From the NCBI RefSeq assembly GCF_907164915.1, contig NC_061868.1:43601774-43665773 (forward strand): a stretch of 64,000 nt of DNA, given 5' to 3'. Positions 62,813-64,000 of this stretch are shown in pieces. The DNA comes from Impatiens glandulifera. Its lineage: Eukaryota > Streptophyta > Magnoliopsida > Ericales > Balsaminaceae. Position numbers and translations under genes: made by a program. Below the pieces are notes generated by a model that saw only the letters and a list, made by a program, of their open reading frames with translations, made no database searches and was not told where the DNA came from. How positions within the stretch are numbered: the first letter of the stretch is position 1; each line of letters starts with the position of its first letter.

Positions 62813-63760
62813 TTATCTGGTGACCACGGAGGCAATTTGCCTTATTTGCAGGGTCATTTCATCCAATTTCCCATTAGGAATATCAAAAAGATACCGATGA
62901 TTCTGTTGCTGAAAACTTGCAACCACATTCAAAACTGAATTCACATTCGCCGGAGAAGCCGCCATGGCAAGGCAAGTAGTGCTGCCGGAGCTACTATGAA
63001 TGAGGAAGTTATCCTGTGGCAAAGTCACATTCAAACCAGCAAACAAAAACGTAATTGACGGTATAGTCACCGGAACTGTATAACATGTATCAAATCCTCC
63101 CAACGATATAACCGTCGCCGTCCCCATCCTTCGTCGGAATTCATCTCTCACCGCCTCATACGCCGGTTGCACCAGCCTCGTGAACACAGTTCCTACAGGT
63201 AATTTGTTGTTCAATTAGTTCATTCTCGTTCATTTATCGCATAAACAAAACTATATATATAGATAGATAGTTAGTTAGTTACCGGAATCGATGATTGTTC
63301 CGGCGCCGGTGGTGGTATTGAATGAGAGAGAACTCGGCGGAATGGCTACAGTGTTCCGTCCGACTTTGATTGCTAACAGATCGACGTAATATAGAGATGA
63401 TCTCCTTGGATTCTTAAGGAGAGGTGTGTATTTGATTGTTTTTGGTTGAGCAATTAAACCTAGACGGAGTGTGCCGGAGAAGTTTAGGGATTTGTAACTA
63501 GGTAGACAGTAAGAGAAGGTCGATTGGTATAAGTTTTGGCTCTGTGAAAGAAGTGATAGCGGTCCACGGCCTAGGCCGAGAAGTCCTTGCGGCGGAACGG
63601 ATGTGCCGGTGACCTTTTGGATACAGCCGAAGGTGTATCCGGTGATGTTGTCTCCGGCGAGATTAACCGTGTCTTGTGAGAGATTCGCGGCGACTGTTGA
63701 ACCGCCGTATGTGATATTGAAACTGCAAGATCCGGTAACCGAGCAAATCGGATTTGTCAC
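62813..63760 (-). CDS. Nepenthesin-like aspartic protease, partial, with MULE-derived C-terminus
   Basis: The 3' part of a pepsin-like (A1B) protease resembling Arabidopsis At5g07030. Exons 63760-63283 and 63192-62813 are joined GT-AG; earlier exons, including the first catalytic Asp, lie beyond the window. Visible blocks are CSFNITYGGSTVAANLSQDT, YTFGCIQ, GLLGLGRGPLSLLSQSQNLY, FSYCLPSYKSLNFSGTLRLG, TPLLKNPRRSSLYYVDL, the second active-site motif IIDSGTV (across the intron), GGFDTCY, NVTLPQDNFLIHSS and ASFQQQNHRYLFDIPN. After IPN the reading frame enters the MULE terminal repeat at 62872 and adds 19 foreign residues (GKLDEMTLQIRQIASVVTR) before a stop at 62813. The native last 11 residues, including the final cysteine, are at 54191-54234. 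The enzyme body is kept, so altered function rather than plain loss is possible. Confidence 0.92.
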
Positions 63761-64000
63761 CTAGTAGCAGATTTATAAGATTTATTATTAACACATTTTA
63801 ATTTTAGATACAAAAATAAAGAAACTAAAACTAAAAGACATAGATATCCTTAGTTTCCAAGGAGATTTTTAGTCGGTTTAGATCCTGAGTTTGAGTTCGA
63901 AAATCGGATAAAAGGTTAATTGTGTTTAAGAACTATTTCTTTAACCCGATGAGATGAGAAAAAGACTCAATTAGGGTCGGTTCTGGGTAAATCCAACAAA
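63761..64000 (-). other. Intron of the aspartic protease, running off the window
   Basis: The acceptor AG is at 63762-63761. The preceding donor and upstream exons are not in the window. Confidence 0.7.

Larger units (their letters stand above)
54235..62872. mobile_element. Apparently autonomous MULE (MULE-4), 8.6 kb, MURA plus Ulp1-like gene
   Basis: Inverted repeats of roughly 190 bp start 'gggaaattggactaaatgac' at 54235 and end with the complement at 62872. They are flanked by a perfect 8-bp duplication attaggaa (54227-54234 and 62873-62880). Two convergent genes fill it: a DUF1985-Ulp1 gene on plus and a MURA transposase on minus, both open throughout. This arrangement matches the Ulp1-bearing MULEs described as Kaonashi in Arabidopsis and CUMULE in melon. 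TIRs hold CGCGAAACGCGAAG palindromes. Five arrays of a 19-bp palindromic unit lie inside. The perfect target duplication and intact genes indicate a young copy. Confidence 0.93.

Noticed and set aside
1..64000. tRNA or rRNA genes
   Set aside because: None recognised on reading both strands; a covariance search such as tRNAscan-SE would be needed to exclude them.

Overview
This is nuclear DNA from a flowering plant, most likely a eudicot. The evidence is plant-only gene families (PPR, WAT1, NHL/LEA_2, thioredoxin z), short GT-AG introns, AT-rich intergenic DNA and plant-type transposons. I do not identify the species.

Left to right, the host genes are: ATG6/Beclin 1 (minus, 10 exons, 4224-7478); a frameshifted TFIIA-gamma copy (minus, 14108-14986); an E-type PPR gene (minus, 15686-17653); an NHL/LEA_2 membrane protein (plus, 21304-22020); a WAT1/MtN21 transporter (minus, 23249-24710); NC2-alpha, the Dr1 partner (minus, 25728-27605); a 5'-partial MED15 copy whose KIX exons read in frame into a copia gag exon (plus, 32328-36489); full-length MED15 (plus, 44105-51153); thioredoxin z/CITRX (minus, 51872-53157); and the 3' part of a nepenthesin-type aspartic protease (minus, from 63760, its last 11 codons displaced to 54191). 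Exon joins were worked out by hand from splice sites and family homology; summed coding lengths are multiples of three for every gene called intact.

The mobile DNA is dominated by four related Mutator-like elements (MULEs). All begin with a GGGAAATT(T/G)G-like terminus and all have 8-bp target duplications. They are: a deletion derivative (521-2820); a Pack-MULE carrying pieces of MOS1 and of an AAA ATPase (9570-13205); a 0.37-kb MITE-size copy (31368-31741); and an apparently autonomous 8.6-kb element (54235-62872). The autonomous element encodes a MURA transposase and a DUF1985-Ulp1 (C48) protease. It sits inside the last coding exon of the aspartic protease, and the target duplication plus the displaced 3' end show the insertion point to the base. 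It also carries five arrays of a 19-bp palindromic unit, several of them inside introns.

Other mobile DNA includes a 735-bp inverted copia-LTR insertion whose empty site is visible in the paralogous MED15 intron, a hAT-derived foldback and tandem array (37150-40225), and a tandem duplication carrying a MITE-like element (28124-29755). The two observations most worth following are the predicted KIX-gag fusion gene and the palindromic arrays of the autonomous MULE.
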